This document shows, one piece after another, positions 7,964 to 16,445 of a DNA stretch of 64,000 nucleotides. The notes below the pieces were generated by a model. That model had not been told where the DNA came from, searched no databases, and saw nothing but the letters and a program-made list of their open reading frames with translations. The position numbers and the translations under genes were made by a program. This stretch comes from Winogradskyella sp. (GTDB taxonomy: Bacteria; Bacteroidota; Bacteroidia; Flavobacteriales; Flavobacteriaceae): NCBI RefSeq assembly GCF_028282165.1, contig NZ_JANQIM010000034.1:80137-144136 (forward strand). Direction: 5' to 3'. Numbering within the stretch: position 1 is the stretch's first letter; every line of letters begins with the position of its first letter.

Positions 7964-10312
7964 ATGAAAACAAAATACTTTTCCCAACTAGTTCCGAAGA
8001 CATTCAATTTATCAATAATAAACTTGTATAGTGCCTTTGCATTACTAGGGTTGGTTTGTCAAGAAACATTTGCACAAAACAGCTGGGAACTCAGCTTTCC
8101 GTCCGAGACAAGAAATGGTAGGTTTTTTATCAAATCCCCTCAAGGAAGTAATAACTTTTACCTTTTTGGACACGATGTTAAAGCCTTAAATAGCGTTACC
8201 CAAGAATTAAGTGACATGCCTAATCTACCATTAGACGTTTTATATAAAGAAGTACCAACGGGAATTTCAGCACCTTATCGTCATATGGACATTTTCACCT
8301 TAGATGATAATAAATGGTGGATGGTACATAAAGGGAGAATTCTTAAAACTACCAATGCTGGAGCTGATTGGCTAGAGGTATTATCCTTAAACCCTAATAC
8401 TCAATATGTCAGTAGCAGCTATTTCACCAGTATTCACTTCCCCACAGAAAATGTTGGTTACGCAGTAGGAACTGCAGAAAAGTTGTTTAAAACTACTGAT
8501 GGTGGTGATACCTGGATTGAATTGCAATGGAGTAATTCTACAGCACCCTACATCAGATATAGTAGTGTAAAATTTATAAATGAATTGGAAGGCTTTGCTA
8601 TGGGTTACGAGGTGGATGACATTCTTTTAAATATAGGTGTTTACCGACCATTCTTAAGGCGAACCAATGATGGTGGACAGACATGGACAGAAATCAGCTT
8701 TGCAGAAAGCGATCATCATTACGTCGATATTCAAATAGCAGGTTTAAGCTGGTACTTAATGCTTCGTAACCGAAACTTTGTAGCTCCAGCAGACAGGATT
8801 CGAAGAACAATTAATAACGGTACTAATTGGAGTACCTTAGATTTACCAGGATTGACACCTAGTACCAGTTTAGTGATACGTGACATGCATTGGTTTAGTG
8901 CCGAAGAAGGGGTAATTTTAGGAACGAAAGACATTTTTGATGAAGAACACAGCATCTACAAAACCTATAATTCGGGGGCAACATGGGTAGAAATTCCTAT
9001 TGACCAAGGAACGATACCTTTTTTTGCTAGAGTACCTAGTTTGGTTATGAGCTTTAACGGTAGTAACGGCCTTATCTCTGGAGCCACAGGAAATATACTG
9101 TTCTCCTCAGACAAAGGAGAAACCTGGCAAAGTCTGCAAAAAGGTTATCCAGATATTACCGATATGTCATCGGACAATGGTATTACTTATGCCGCTCTTT
9201 ATGGACAATCGCTTTTAAAGCATAATGGGTCAAATTGGCAGGAATTGGACATTCCGTTTAACAGTCAGTATCAATATCCAGGCGCATATAGAAAAATCGA
9301 CAATGATGGTACTGAAGTAGCACTTATTGACATCTTTGGCGAATTGCAATATAGTAACGATGGAGGTAATAATTGGTCTAGCTTATTCACAGACCTTGAA
9401 AAGAAAGCATTAGATGTTCATTTCCATAATGGACAGTTAACAGCACTTATCTATGATACAGATTTAGATGCCTTACTCTATTATCCTAATGCTCAAAACG
9501 AACAAAGTTTTGAGATGATAGAAGGTGGTACGCCACTTCCCGCATCTGTTTTTGATCTGTTTTTTGTAGAGCAAGACATTTTTGCGAGAGTAGAATCCTT
9601 CCTATTCAAAAGAACTAACGGTACATGGCAACAGATCTTTCTGAACGATGGTTTTATTCGTGGAATGCTTATGGACGAAGAAGGTAATGCGGTGATGAAG
9701 TTCTCAGATAACAAATATTACTATTCCAATGATAGCGCCGAAACTTGGGAAGAATCAGCTTTTTCAAGCTCAATAATGGATAAAGTTGATTTTGAAATCA
9801 GCACTATTTCGGGATTTGGAAAACTAGATGACAATATGCATTATGCCATAGTTCACGGAAGCCCAGATTTTAGTCAGCGTTTTGAAACTTATTTGATCGT
9901 TTCTAATGATAACGGAGCCTCTTGGGATCTAGAAGAATCTGCATTATTCGGAGAACCACAAAATCTCGGTGGTATTGGGCATACTATTGATGATGAGGGT
10001 AATCTATGGGTTGGTTCTGCCAATGCTGCCATTTTTAAGTGGAACAATGGTGCATTATCCATACCCGAAATTCCAGGAAATGAGCTGTTTACAATTTACC
10101 CCAACCCAACTTCAGGAAAAGTCAACGTAAGATCATCGCAGTCAATAGATAGCTATGAATTGTATACTATACAAGGGCAATTGATATCAAGCGGTGCATT
10201 AGATATCAATGGTAGTTTAGAGTTAGGAGCTCAATATCCTTCTGGTATATATTTGATGCGCTTAATAGATGTGAACGGAAGCAAAAGTTCTTTCAAAATT
10301 ATCAAGAAATAA
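7964..10312 (+). CDS. T9SS-secreted beta-propeller protein with Asp-box (BNR/YCF48-like) repeats
   Basis: 782 residues with an N-terminal signal peptide ending near ETFAQ (residues ~1-38). Repeated Asp-box motifs of the form S-x-D-x-G-x-T-W occur throughout (TTDGGDTWIEL, TNDGGQTWTEI, SSDKGETWQSL, SNDNGASWDL), as in sialidase-like and YCF48-type propellers. No sialidase catalytic Arg triad is evident, so this is more likely a binding or structural propeller than an enzyme. The last ~75 residues (LFTIYPNPTSGKVNV...SGIYLMRLID...FKIIKK) are a type-A T9SS sorting domain. It is the last host gene before the genomic island. Confidence 0.85.
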   Translation: MKTKYFSQLVPKTFNLSIINLYSAFALLGLVCQETFAQNSWELSFPSETRNGRFFIKSPQGSNNFYLFGHDVKALNSVTQELSDMPNLPLDVLYKEVPTGISAPYRHMDIFTLDDNKWWMVHKGRILKTTNAGADWLEVLSLNPNTQYVSSSYFTSIHFPTENVGYAVGTAEKLFKTTDGGDTWIELQWSNSTAPYIRYSSVKFINELEGFAMGYEVDDILLNIGVYRPFLRRTNDGGQTWTEISFAESDHHYVDIQIAGLSWYLMLRNRNFVAPADRIRRTINNGTNWSTLDLPGLTPSTSLVIRDMHWFSAEEGVILGTKDIFDEEHSIYKTYNSGATWVEIPIDQGTIPFFARVPSLVMSFNGSNGLISGATGNILFSSDKGETWQSLQKGYPDITDMSSDNGITYAALYGQSLLKHNGSNWQELDIPFNSQYQYPGAYRKIDNDGTEVALIDIFGELQYSNDGGNNWSSLFTDLEKKALDVHFHNGQLTALIYDTDLDALLYYPNAQNEQSFEMIEGGTPLPASVFDLFFVEQDIFARVESFLFKRTNGTWQQIFLNDGFIRGMLMDEEGNAVMKFSDNKYYYSNDSAETWEESAFSSSIMDKVDFEISTISGFGKLDDNMHYAIVHGSPDFSQRFETYLIVSNDNGASWDLEESALFGEPQNLGGIGHTIDDEGNLWVGSANAAIFKWNNGALSIPEIPGNELFTIYPNPTSGKVNVRSSQSIDSYELYTIQGQLISSGALDINGSLELGAQYPSGIYLMRLIDVNGSKSSFKIIKK

Positions 10313-10542
10313 CATTAAAAAAATCCTAAGCAGCTGTCTAACAGCGAGCTAATTCTAAGCTATACAAAAATAAGACATTCATAAATCTGGTATACACGTA
10401 CTGGTTGTTATTTTATACGTTGTGGCAATTACTCTAAATTATGAGTAGTTTATTTAAGAGGGATTTATTTTCTATTACAGGAATATGATTTAAACTATTA
10501 TCTTAGAAATAAAGAGAGCATGATATATAGTTTTAAACAAAA

Positions 10543-10573
10543 AAGGGATAAATCAAAAAATGATTTATCCCTT
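10543..10573 (-). terminator. Perfect hairpin beside the left att site (original tRNA-operon terminator)
   Basis: A 13-bp perfect stem (10543-10555 with 10561-10573) encloses a 5-nt A/T loop. Read on the minus strand it is followed by a T run. It directly abuts the left copy of the tRNA-Leu 3' end, so before island insertion it would have lain immediately downstream of tRNA-Leu and terminated the tRNA transcript. Apart from this and the att and motif sites listed separately, the region 10313-10805 shows no gene. Confidence 0.7.
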
Positions 10574-10597
10574 AAAGTACTGAAGGCGGGACTTGAA
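10574..10597. repeat. attL: 24-bp copy of the tRNA-Leu 3' end
   Basis: The 24 bases beginning aaagtactgaaggcggg are identical to 27056-27079. The match stops at 10598 (a versus c) and at 10573 (t versus a). This is the left attachment site of the island. Confidence 0.92.
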
Positions 10598-10731
10598 ACT
10601 ATCAATTTTTAATATTTAAATGACTCTACCAAAACTTAGGTGAATGTCTATTTTTCTTATAAAATACTTTATATAACAAAGAACAAATCATTTAAATAGA
10701 TTGAATGATATTTAAAGAGAAAGAAATTCAC

Positions 10732-10750
10732 CGTACAAAAATAGTACATT
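10732..10750 (+). promoter_or_regulatory. Putative integrase/Xis arm site or operator, left end
   Basis: The 19-bp sequence CGTACAAAAATAGTACATT matches the right-end site 26984-27002 at 17 of 19 positions and in the same orientation. A partial copy, CGTACAAA, follows at 10753-10760. It lies 56 bp upstream of the integrase start and 135 bp inside attL, a position that suits recombinase arm binding or autoregulation. Confidence 0.5.
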
Positions 10751-10805
10751 ATCGTACAAATTCTTATTTTTTGATTATTTTTATCATCGAATTAGAATCA
10801 TACAT

Positions 10806-12104
10806 ATGGCATCCGTAAACTTTCTTTATCGCTCTACAAGACAAAATGCACCTTTGACTCTTAGGTTATTATTTAGAGACTCTAACAAAGTAGATCATGT
10901 GATTAGTGGTAAGACTCAATATTTTGTTGAGGCGGAATATTGGAAAAATTTTCATAATAAGAACAAAAAAGATGCTGAGATTAAGAAAAAACAAGTACAA
11001 GTTAATAGTGATTTATTAAAAATTGGAAATCATATCCTAGAAGCATTTTATAAAGAAAATGAAAATAACATCAATAAAGAGTGGCTAAAAAACCAACTAT
11101 ATCTTTTCTATAATCCTAAATGTATAGATGCCAAAAGTGATTTGTTGGTTGATGCTATTGAAGATATTATCAATAATGCTAGAACCAGAAGAAATGCCTT
11201 GGGAGGAATAGGTTTATCAAAAAGTCGAATAAACTCTTATAAATCATTAAATAGAATAATTAAGGAGTATCAAGACAAAAGGTTGTTCAAAGTAAAAGAT
11301 GTAGACTTAGGGTTTTCTAAATCTTTCCTAGGCTACTTGATAGATAAAAAAGGCTATCAAGAAAGCTATGCTATCAAAAAATTAGCTGACTTAAAAACAG
11401 TCTGTTTCGATGCTCAATCCAATGGTATTGAAGTTAGTTATCAGTTAAAAAAAATTCACAGCGCGAAAAAAACAAATGAAAACATAATCTATTTAAACGA
11501 ATCTGAGCTAAGAAAAATTGATGAGGTAGACTTACCTTCGAAGAGCCTAGACAATGCTCGAAAATGGCTACTACTAGGATGCAATATTGGTCAACGGGCA
11601 AGCGACTTATTAAATCTAGATGAATCTAACTTTGTGGTCAGAGGCGAATTGCACGTAATCGAACTTAAACAGCAGAAAACTGGCAAAAATATTACGATAC
11701 CTATATTGACTAAAACCCAAGAAGTTCTCAATTCAGGCTTACCATACAAAATATCAATCCAAAAATTCAATGAAAACGTTAAGCAAGTTTGCAAATTAGC
11801 TGGGATAGATGAAGTTATTTATGGAGGTCTAATACAATCTTTTAATGAAGAAAAAGGGAAATCTAACAACAGAAAAGTCTTAGGGAATTATCATAAATGG
11901 CAACTTATAAGTTCACATGTATGTCGACGTTCGTTTGCTACCAACTTATATGGAGAACTTCCAACACCTTTAATCATGAGTATAACTGGGCATAGCTCTG
12001 AAAAAATGCTATTAAACTATATCGGGAAAAAAGGGTTAGATTACGCTCAGCAAATTGCCGATTTTTATGCCCTTCAAGAAAACAGAGCATCAAAACAAAA
12101 ATAG
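10806..12104 (+). CDS. int: Tyrosine recombinase (island integrase)
   Basis: 432 residues, the normal length for Bacteroidetes phage-integrase-like enzymes. An N-terminal arm-binding-like region (~1-110) and a SAM-like core-binding domain (~115-215) precede the catalytic domain. Catalytic residues are visible: R264 (NIGQRASDLL), K291 (QQKTGK), H371-x-x-R374 (SHVCRRSFATN), H396 (TGHSS) and the nucleophile Y405 (LLNYIGK). It lies 208 bp inside attL and should integrate and excise the element at tRNA-Leu. The next gene starts 6 bp after its stop, so the two are probably co-transcribed. Confidence 0.93.
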   Translation: MASVNFLYRSTRQNAPLTLRLLFRDSNKVDHVISGKTQYFVEAEYWKNFHNKNKKDAEIKKKQVQVNSDLLKIGNHILEAFYKENENNINKEWLKNQLYLFYNPKCIDAKSDLLVDAIEDIINNARTRRNALGGIGLSKSRINSYKSLNRIIKEYQDKRLFKVKDVDLGFSKSFLGYLIDKKGYQESYAIKKLADLKTVCFDAQSNGIEVSYQLKKIHSAKKTNENIIYLNESELRKIDEVDLPSKSLDNARKWLLLGCNIGQRASDLLNLDESNFVVRGELHVIELKQQKTGKNITIPILTKTQEVLNSGLPYKISIQKFNENVKQVCKLAGIDEVIYGGLIQSFNEEKGKSNNRKVLGNYHKWQLISSHVCRRSFATNLYGELPTPLIMSITGHSSEKMLLNYIGKKGLDYAQQIADFYALQENRASKQK

Positions 12105-12110
12105 ACGCTT

Positions 12111-12596
12111 ATGGATGTCAATGATATTAAAAATATACTAAAGACAGACGATTATTATTTTTTCTCGCAAGATGATAAAAAAATTAGCACTTTTTTAAAA
12201 AACAACTTCTACAACCATTATAACTATGAGTGGTCTATTAAATTGTGTTGCGATTTTATCTACAAAAACAATATTCAACCAAAGCCTTTTATAGAATTTT
12301 TAGATGAATACTATACTTGGTATTATAATTTCAACAGTTCTAAAAAAGGCAAAAAACGAACATTTAAATTTATTGATAACCTAAAAGCTTCAAAGAAATT
12401 TAATTCTATCAATTCTGGTAAGATTAAATTAAAAGACAAAAAACTCAAAGCAGACTTTTTACAGGATGTAAAGAGCATTAATTCTAAATATTTTGGTGCT
12501 TCTAACGAAGATTTAATAAAGTTCCTATTTAATAATTTCGAGTTATCAACAACTCAAAGTGCTCTTAATAAGGCATTTTACGAAAAAACCGTATAA
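12111..12596 (+). CDS. Unknown protein downstream of the integrase
   Basis: 161 residues, not recognised. It is rich in Lys, Asn, Phe and Tyr and appears soluble and largely helical, with a basic centre (SSKKGKKRTFKFIDNLKASKK) that could contact nucleic acid. It starts 6 bp after the integrase stop and is therefore probably co-expressed with it. A role in recombination or element control is only inference from position. After its stop, 12597-12801 holds no gene but does contain GTACA-type motifs like those at the island ends. Confidence 0.55.
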   Translation: MDVNDIKNILKTDDYYFFSQDDKKISTFLKNNFYNHYNYEWSIKLCCDFIYKNNIQPKPFIEFLDEYYTWYYNFNSSKKGKKRTFKFIDNLKASKKFNSINSGKIKLKDKKLKADFLQDVKSINSKYFGASNEDLIKFLFNNFELSTTQSALNKAFYEKTV

Positions 12597-12801
12597 AAGT
12601 AGCCTGATAATTACGGATTTTTTATGAATTCTGTATATGATTATGTACAGGTGTTTATTCTTTGCCGTCTTTTTTGTAAAAAAACGTACATAAGGCTACA
12701 AATTTTACCACACTCTTTTTTTGCTTACCTGATATAGCTTTGTAGATGTAGGATTTGTACAAGTCAATCTATTAACAAATCGGCGCATCAATTAGCTGAG
12801 G

Positions 12802-13113
12802 ATGCTCCACAAAAACACAAAAACTATGGATAAATCCATTATCACCCAAATTCACGGTATTAAACCAGACGACTTAATTCTAAATTTCAAAGAATTAATT
12901 AGAACCGAAATTAGTGAGTTTAAAAAGCTTTTAAAATTAAAGGAGTCAGAAGAGTATCTAACCAGAAAAGAGGTCGCAAAAATGCTTAAAATTGACCTTT
13001 CAAGCGTGCACAATTGGACTAAAAAAGGTAAACTAAAATCTCATGGTCTTGGTGGAAGGGTATATTATAAAAAAAGTGAAATCGAAAATGCTTTTGTAAA
13101 ACTAAATGATTAA
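12802..13113 (+). CDS. MerR-like helix-turn-helix / excisionase-family protein
   Basis: 103 residues from the ATG at 12802; an internal ATG at 12826 (MDKSIITQIHG) would give 95 and may be the true start. The C-terminal half is a winged HTH of the excisionase/MerR-like type (EYLTRKEVAKMLKIDLSSVHNWTKKGKLKSHGLG split around residues 52-85, followed by RVYYKKSEI). In flavobacterial islands this small protein commonly precedes a Rep-like gene. It could act as excisionase/directionality factor or as replication regulator. The downstream gene starts 2 bp after its stop, indicating an operon. Confidence 0.75.
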   Translation: MLHKNTKTMDKSIITQIHGIKPDDLILNFKELIRTEISEFKKLLKLKESEEYLTRKEVAKMLKIDLSSVHNWTKKGKLKSHGLGGRVYYKKSEIENAFVKLND

Positions 13114-13115
13114 CT

Positions 13116-14093
13116 ATGATAGATTTTGTACGATTTGTGGTAGAAGAAGCCCCAATAAGATTTTTAGAACAGCATAAAGATTTGGACTTTATAGAAGAAC
13201 GATATTGCGAATTGCCCGAAGAAAATGGTGGCAAAGGTTTTATACATGCGGATTTTAAAAGTTTAAGAATTAAAATCTGTTCACCAATGACTACTTTGAA
13301 CAACGGATTGAGAATTAAAACCCCAAATGCAGAGCCATATGTAGTTATAGAAGGAAGTTTACATAAATACTGGAATGAACTCAATAACAGGGGAAGTCAA
13401 AACTATAATGACTTTGGAATTGAAGGCATAATAGAAGTCCTAGAAGATTTGGAAGACAGATTCAGAATCTCCCCTGAGAGGTGCACATTAAAGCAAGTTG
13501 AACTTGGAGTTAATATTCAACCACCTGATGACACTAAAAAAATCTTACAGCATTGCTTCTTACATAAAACTAAAGAACTTAAGTGGACATATGTCCATGA
13601 CGAAGGCAGCTACAAACAAGCTGTCTATAATAATCACATAATAAAAATTTATGACAAAAGCTTACATTATAGTAAACTAGGAAAAAACATAAAGCCTACA
13701 CTAAGATTTGAGATTAAATTCAAAAGAATGAGATGGCTTAATGAAAACGGTGTTTACACTCTATGGGACTTAGTCTTCTATGGTCTTCACAAATTCGAGT
13801 TAAAACTTGCAAAGGAATGGAACAATATTTTGTTTTATGACTACAATGTTCTAGATATCGTACCTCATCAGAATGACTATTGTAATCCAAATTACTGGCA
13901 AAATCTCTTAAAGACTCCACATAATTTTAAATACCATAGAGATAAGCTAAAAAAACTCATAGGTGCTAATCCACATAGCATAAAATCTAAGATGGCTGAA
14001 ATTATAGAGAAAAAGTGGAAGCAATTATTCGGTGATACTAGCCAAATTACCTCTTATTATATAAGAAGAAAACAGCTAGTTGATATTGCCTAA
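13116..14093 (+). CDS. Rep-like replication initiator (phage/plasmid gene II/X-like)
   Basis: 325 residues. The layout fits the Rep_trans / phage replication protein II/X group: a central E-L-G-V-N-I strand, then KIYDKSLHYSK followed by LRFEIKFKRM, which corresponds to the YDK...RxE pattern of these rolling-circle initiators. The exact nicking tyrosine cannot be assigned by eye. Coupling to the HTH gene (2-bp gap) and the 527-bp AT-rich noncoding stretch that follows suggest a replication module for the excised circle. Family assignment is moderate; the gene itself is certain. Confidence 0.55.
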   Translation: MIDFVRFVVEEAPIRFLEQHKDLDFIEERYCELPEENGGKGFIHADFKSLRIKICSPMTTLNNGLRIKTPNAEPYVVIEGSLHKYWNELNNRGSQNYNDFGIEGIIEVLEDLEDRFRISPERCTLKQVELGVNIQPPDDTKKILQHCFLHKTKELKWTYVHDEGSYKQAVYNNHIIKIYDKSLHYSKLGKNIKPTLRFEIKFKRMRWLNENGVYTLWDLVFYGLHKFELKLAKEWNNILFYDYNVLDIVPHQNDYCNPNYWQNLLKTPHNFKYHRDKLKKLIGANPHSIKSKMAEIIEKKWKQLFGDTSQITSYYIRRKQLVDIA

Positions 14094-14620
14094 TTCATTG
14101 CTCTAAACTTTTGATTAAAAGTTTGTCTATTAATTTAGATGAGCTTTCTTTTTATGTCTATCAAAGTCTTTAGAGAAATGATATGCTTAAATAATGCTAC
14201 ATTAGTATCCTATAAGAAGTGAAGGGTACTTTAAATAATAAGCCCATTGGATAAAAAATCGAAAAAATATTATGAATTCTTATTTAATTTAAACCCCATA
14301 CCCTAAAATGTCTCCAGTTTTCAATTAGGGGGCACTTGTTTTATTTTACCCCATAGAAAGACACTTACACACACAAATGACTTATAAACACAATCGTATC
14401 TTTTATACATAGTTAAAGTTCATAACAAAATGTAATGCACCCTGCATACTCTTAACATTAATTGAATGCACATTTAATTATGCCTTCTTAAATTAATTGA
14501 GCTTTTTTTGTTTACGTGTGAGGAAATATTTATTGAAAACAGGGTAGTGGGTGCTCATACAGAACTATGCTTGAAATCATCTTTCTTTAAAAGATTAATA
14601 CTCTTTGTAAGCAACAAGAA
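14094..14620. other. 527-bp noncoding region after the Rep-like gene (possible origin)
   Basis: No credible gene is visible. It has an 8-bp perfect inverted repeat just after the rep stop (aaactttt at 14105-14112 with aaaagttt at 14117-14124, 4-nt loop). Further on are gggg and cccc blocks near 14330-14352 that could form a hairpin, and very AT-rich stretches. This composition suits a replication origin or nick site for the Rep-like protein, but no nick motif can be proven by eye. Confidence 0.35.
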
Positions 14621-14920
14621 CTATTCCTCTAATTTTTGTTTTAGCTGCTTTACTTTAATTTTTTCTTTTAGTATCTCTTTTTTTTCTCTAACCAAATCGA
14701 GACTAGACTTAAATGGACGTCCAAAGTTAGTTTTCTTCAGATAGTAAATTAATGGAAAAGGAAATATTATAAGCCCTAACGAAGCCAATATAGTTTCTTT
14801 TAATAATGCCCCATCATGGAAAAACTCATAGATCAATGCAGCTATTCCAAAAGTAATAGAGGCAACTGAAGCAATTCCGAGTATAATACCTGTCACGATT
14901 AGCAAGTAGTTTTTATTCAC
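14621..14920 (-). CDS. Small two-helix membrane protein with charged tail
   Basis: 99 residues with two predicted membrane helices (about 6-31 and 42-60) followed by a basic/acidic helical tail (VREKKEILKEKIKVKQLKQK) that looks like a short coiled coil. No family is recognised. It is divergent from the XRE regulator that begins 89 bp away on the other strand, so the two may share a control region. A small membrane protein next to defence genes could be an accessory effector or anchor; this is speculation. Confidence 0.6.
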   Translation of the reverse strand: MNKNYLLIVTGIILGIASVASITFGIAALIYEFFHDGALLKETILASLGLIIFPFPLIYYLKKTNFGRPFKSSLDLVREKKEILKEKIKVKQLKQKLEE

Positions 14921-15009
14921 AGCTTATAATTTGATTCAATAATATCAAAATAATTACAAAGACACAAATATGTGTCCGTATAAATTTTGAGCAATGTGCA
15001 TATTGTGAT

Positions 15010-15249
15010 GTGCTAGAAGAACAAAAAATACACAAGCAAATCTTCCTAAAAGAATTAGGTAAAAGAATTAAAAAACTCAGAGAAGATAGTGGCCTCTCTC
15101 AATTTGAGCTAGCCAATGAAGCTGGTATTGTTAAAAACCAGATAGGTAGAATTGAAAGAGGTGAGATTAATACTAGCATCTATACCCTGAAAAAAATTTC
15201 TAGTGTTCTTAAAGTTCATATATCGGAACTTTTATCATTTGAACATTAA
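15010..15249 (+). CDS. XRE-family helix-turn-helix regulator
   Basis: 79 residues from a GTG start at 15010 (no in-frame ATG upstream). A canonical Cro/C1-type HTH covers residues ~15-72: GKRIKKLREDSGLSQFELA, then NEAGIVKNQIGRIERGEINT and LKKISSVLKV. It is the size of restriction-modification C proteins and defence-island regulators. It is followed after 122 bp by the seven-gene cargo operon on the same strand, so it probably controls that operon, itself or the divergent membrane-protein gene. Confidence 0.85.
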   Translation: MLEEQKIHKQIFLKELGKRIKKLREDSGLSQFELANEAGIVKNQIGRIERGEINTSIYTLKKISSVLKVHISELLSFEH

Positions 15250-15371
15250 TTTATTCTAAAAGCAAAAAAAAATCCTATCTTAGAATTCTGACAATCCTCC
15301 CTTAATTATTATTAATAGCTTTTAAGATATTAAACTTATTAGCCGCCTACTTATACCTTAAAGGGAGACCT

Positions 15372-16445
15372 ATGATTTCAATAAAATTTCTAAAAGCAAT
15401 CAACGGAGATTGCATCCTTATTTCTTTTAAGGACTTACAAGGTAAAACGAAAAATATACTTATTGATGGCGGTTTAGATGCTACTTATTATGAATCAAAG
15501 TCTAATTCATATGGTGAGCTTAAGACCTCTATCGATTATTTAAGGAAGAAAAATCAAAAAATTAATTTACTGGTTTTAAGTCATATTGATAATGATCATA
15601 TTAATGGTTTGCTTAAGTGGTTTGAAATGGACAACAAGGCTCACGAATTAATTGAAAAAGTTTGGTTTAATTCGGGTAAATTAATTGCTGAATGGCTAAA
15701 AGAACCTGAAAACCCTGATTTAAAGGTTGGATTAAAAATATTTGAAGACCCTTACACAGGGGTTCCTGAAGCTCTCAGATTTGAGGAATACCTTTTAAAG
15801 AGTAATATCTGGGAAAGAAAAATCATAATGCAAGGAGCAACATTAGAAGATGATGAAACAAAAATTCAAGTCCTATCACCTAGTAAAAAACAGCTAATCA
15901 GATTACTTAAAGAATATAAAAAGAAAACAGGTGATGATTCCTATACTTCAGGTAGAAAGAAGGATTGGCCTTTAGATTTAAAATCATTTATTGTGGAGGA
16001 GGATAAAAATTATACGTTTTCTCAAGATTCAAGTCCTAAAAATGGTAGCTCAATTACACTATTAATAACCTACAATGAAAAGAATTTTTTATTCTTAGCA
16101 GACTCACACCCTAAACAAATAGTTAAGTCACTAAAACGAATGGGGTATAGTAAACAAAACCCAATTGAACTTGAGCTTTTACAAGTCTCACATCATGGTA
16201 GTAAAGCAAACAATAACGTTGAATTATTTGAGATTACTAAGACAAATAATTATGTAATAAGCACAAATAGTTCTAGTCATAACCATCCTCACAAGAGAAC
16301 TTTAGCAAGAATAATCAAGGTTAATCCAAAGGCTACTTTTCATTTCAATTATGAATTTGTATTAGACAATATTTTTACAGAAAACGATTTTGAAGAATTT
16401 AAAGAATTTAAAGCCAAAACAATATCAACATATACCATTTCTTAA
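15372..16445 (+). CDS. ComEC-type metallo-beta-lactamase-fold hydrolase, first gene of the defence operon
   Basis: 357 residues. MBL metal ligands are visible: H71-x-D73-x-D75-H76 (SHIDNDHINGL), D244 (FLADSH), H274-H275 (VSHHGS) and the H303/H305/H307 cluster (SSHNHPH). The ComEC-like MBL subfamily acts on nucleic acids or other phosphodiesters; the substrate here is unknown. There are no membrane segments, so unlike ComEC it is a free cytoplasmic enzyme. Its stop codon overlaps the ATG of the next gene (TAATG), showing tight coupling. Upstream, aaagggag lies about 6 nt before the ATG, a Shine-Dalgarno-like stretch unusual in this phylum. Confidence 0.85.
   Translation: MISIKFLKAINGDCILISFKDLQGKTKNILIDGGLDATYYESKSNSYGELKTSIDYLRKKNQKINLLVLSHIDNDHINGLLKWFEMDNKAHELIEKVWFNSGKLIAEWLKEPENPDLKVGLKIFEDPYTGVPEALRFEEYLLKSNIWERKIIMQGATLEDDETKIQVLSPSKKQLIRLLKEYKKKTGDDSYTSGRKKDWPLDLKSFIVEEDKNYTFSQDSSPKNGSSITLLITYNEKNFLFLADSHPKQIVKSLKRMGYSKQNPIELELLQVSHHGSKANNNVELFEITKTNNYVISTNSSSHNHPHKRTLARIIKVNPKATFHFNYEFVLDNIFTENDFEEFKEFKAKTISTYTIS

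Noticed and set aside
14508..14744. A 78-residue plus-strand frame (MFTCEEIF...)
   Set aside because: It is antisense to the two-helix membrane protein at 14621-14920, has poor composition and no motif; the minus-strand gene is better supported.
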